A DNA stretch of 5,277 bases. Source: JBHELT01 sp046262935. Lineage in GTDB: Bacteria; Actinomycetota; CADDZG01; JAHWKV01. Positions 4,931 through 5,277 of this stretch are shown one piece after another; position 1 is the stretch's first letter, and every line of letters begins with the position of its first letter. The stretch is taken from NCBI GenBank assembly GCA_046262935.1, contig JBHELT010000092.1:1-5277 (forward strand), read 5' to 3'. The notes under the pieces were generated by a model. That model did no database searches. It saw only the letters and a program-made list of their open reading frames with translations, and was not told the DNA's origin. The position numbers and the translations under genes are program-made.

Positions 4931-5277
4931 CTAAGCAGCACTCCTTACCTCAAGCCTCGGAGCAAGAAATTCCTCGGCGGAAGAAACCTTCCTCTCGTGC
5001 CAGAAGCCGAGGATCGTGAGGATGATCATCAATCCAGCCGCCAAGAACGCTCCGATGCTTGCGATCAGGGCGAGCTGCCCAATCTTCCAGAAGGCGTATG
5101 CGTTCAGGAGAAGACCACGAAGGGTTTCGCCCCTGAACAAGGTCTGCACCTGCCCCTGCAGTTTGGCGTCCGTGGGATTGGCCCTTGCGAGTTCACTCAC
5201 CTCGGCGTAGGTCTTGCCACCACTAACGCTCTTCAAGTGAACAGCGATGAAGTGGTCGGAGTAAGCCTTCGCCTGCT
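4931..5277 (-). CDS. Conserved small membrane protein, 3' part only (5' end outside window)
   Basis: The frame is open to the right edge, giving 114 visible C-terminal residues that begin QAKAYSDHFIAVHLKSVSGGK. The TTG at 5234-5236 is not the true start, because family-like sequence continues before it. A soluble part with YSDHFIAVHL and KTYAEVSELA precedes an amphipathic region (ETLRGLLLNAYAFWKIG). One long hydrophobic helix follows (GQLALIASIGAFLAAGLMIILTILGFW), and a basic/acidic cytoplasmic tail ends the protein. This resembles small actinobacterial membrane proteins that, as I recall, are often mislabelled 'aromatic ring-opening dioxygenase LigA'. No enzymatic motif is seen, and the function is unknown. 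The missing N-terminus probably carries a first membrane segment, as in relatives I remember. Confidence 0.75.
   Translation of the reverse strand, partial: QAKAYSDHFIAVHLKSVSGGKTYAEVSELARANPTDAKLQGQVQTLFRGETLRGLLLNAYAFWKIGQLALIASIGAFLAAGLMIILTILGFWHERKVSSAEEFLAPRLEVRSAA

Overview
The window is most likely a chromosomal stretch from an actinobacterium or a related Gram-positive-like phylum member. The reasons are the moderately high GC, the GTG and TTG starts, and the families present: an Ag85-like esterase with a C-terminal beta domain, a multi-TM/GAF histidine kinase of actinobacterial style, and a small membrane protein of actinobacterial type. No ribosomal, tRNA or other taxonomic marker is present, so this assignment is inferred from remembered family resemblance.

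Layout, left to right. (1) 43-630, minus strand: an intact type II toxin-antitoxin pair in the higBA order, toxin first, with a good RBS for each gene and a palindromic operator candidate upstream. (2) 631-905: no recognisable gene beyond the higBA promoter region. (3) 906-1505, plus strand: the C-terminal remnant of a secreted-type alpha/beta-hydrolase esterase with no N-terminal half, hence a pseudogene. (4) 1506-1665: intergenic between converging reading frames, with an inverted repeat. (5) 1666-3823, minus strand: an intact two-component operon. A 604-residue membrane histidine kinase is followed, with a 41-bp overlap, by a 127-residue receiver-only response regulator. Two adjacent palindromes sit directly upstream of the kinase start. 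(6) 4015-4298, minus strand: a multiply frameshifted remnant of a Ser/Thr protein kinase. (7) 4472-4816, minus strand: a VapC-like PIN toxin lacking its N-terminus and any partner antitoxin. (8) 4881-4910: a strong hairpin. (9) 4931-5277, minus strand: the 3' part of a small membrane protein gene that runs off the right edge.

Two functional units are therefore visible, the HigBA module and the HK-RR signalling pair, set among at least three decaying genes (esterase, Ser/Thr kinase, PIN toxin). This looks like an accessory region under gene turnover. I saw no transposase, integrase, CRISPR array or phage gene, and no evidence for a wholly new multi-gene system. The less explained signals are the palindrome pair before the histidine kinase, the inverted repeat at 1554-1594, and a 13-bp repeat shared by 751-763 and 4442-4454.
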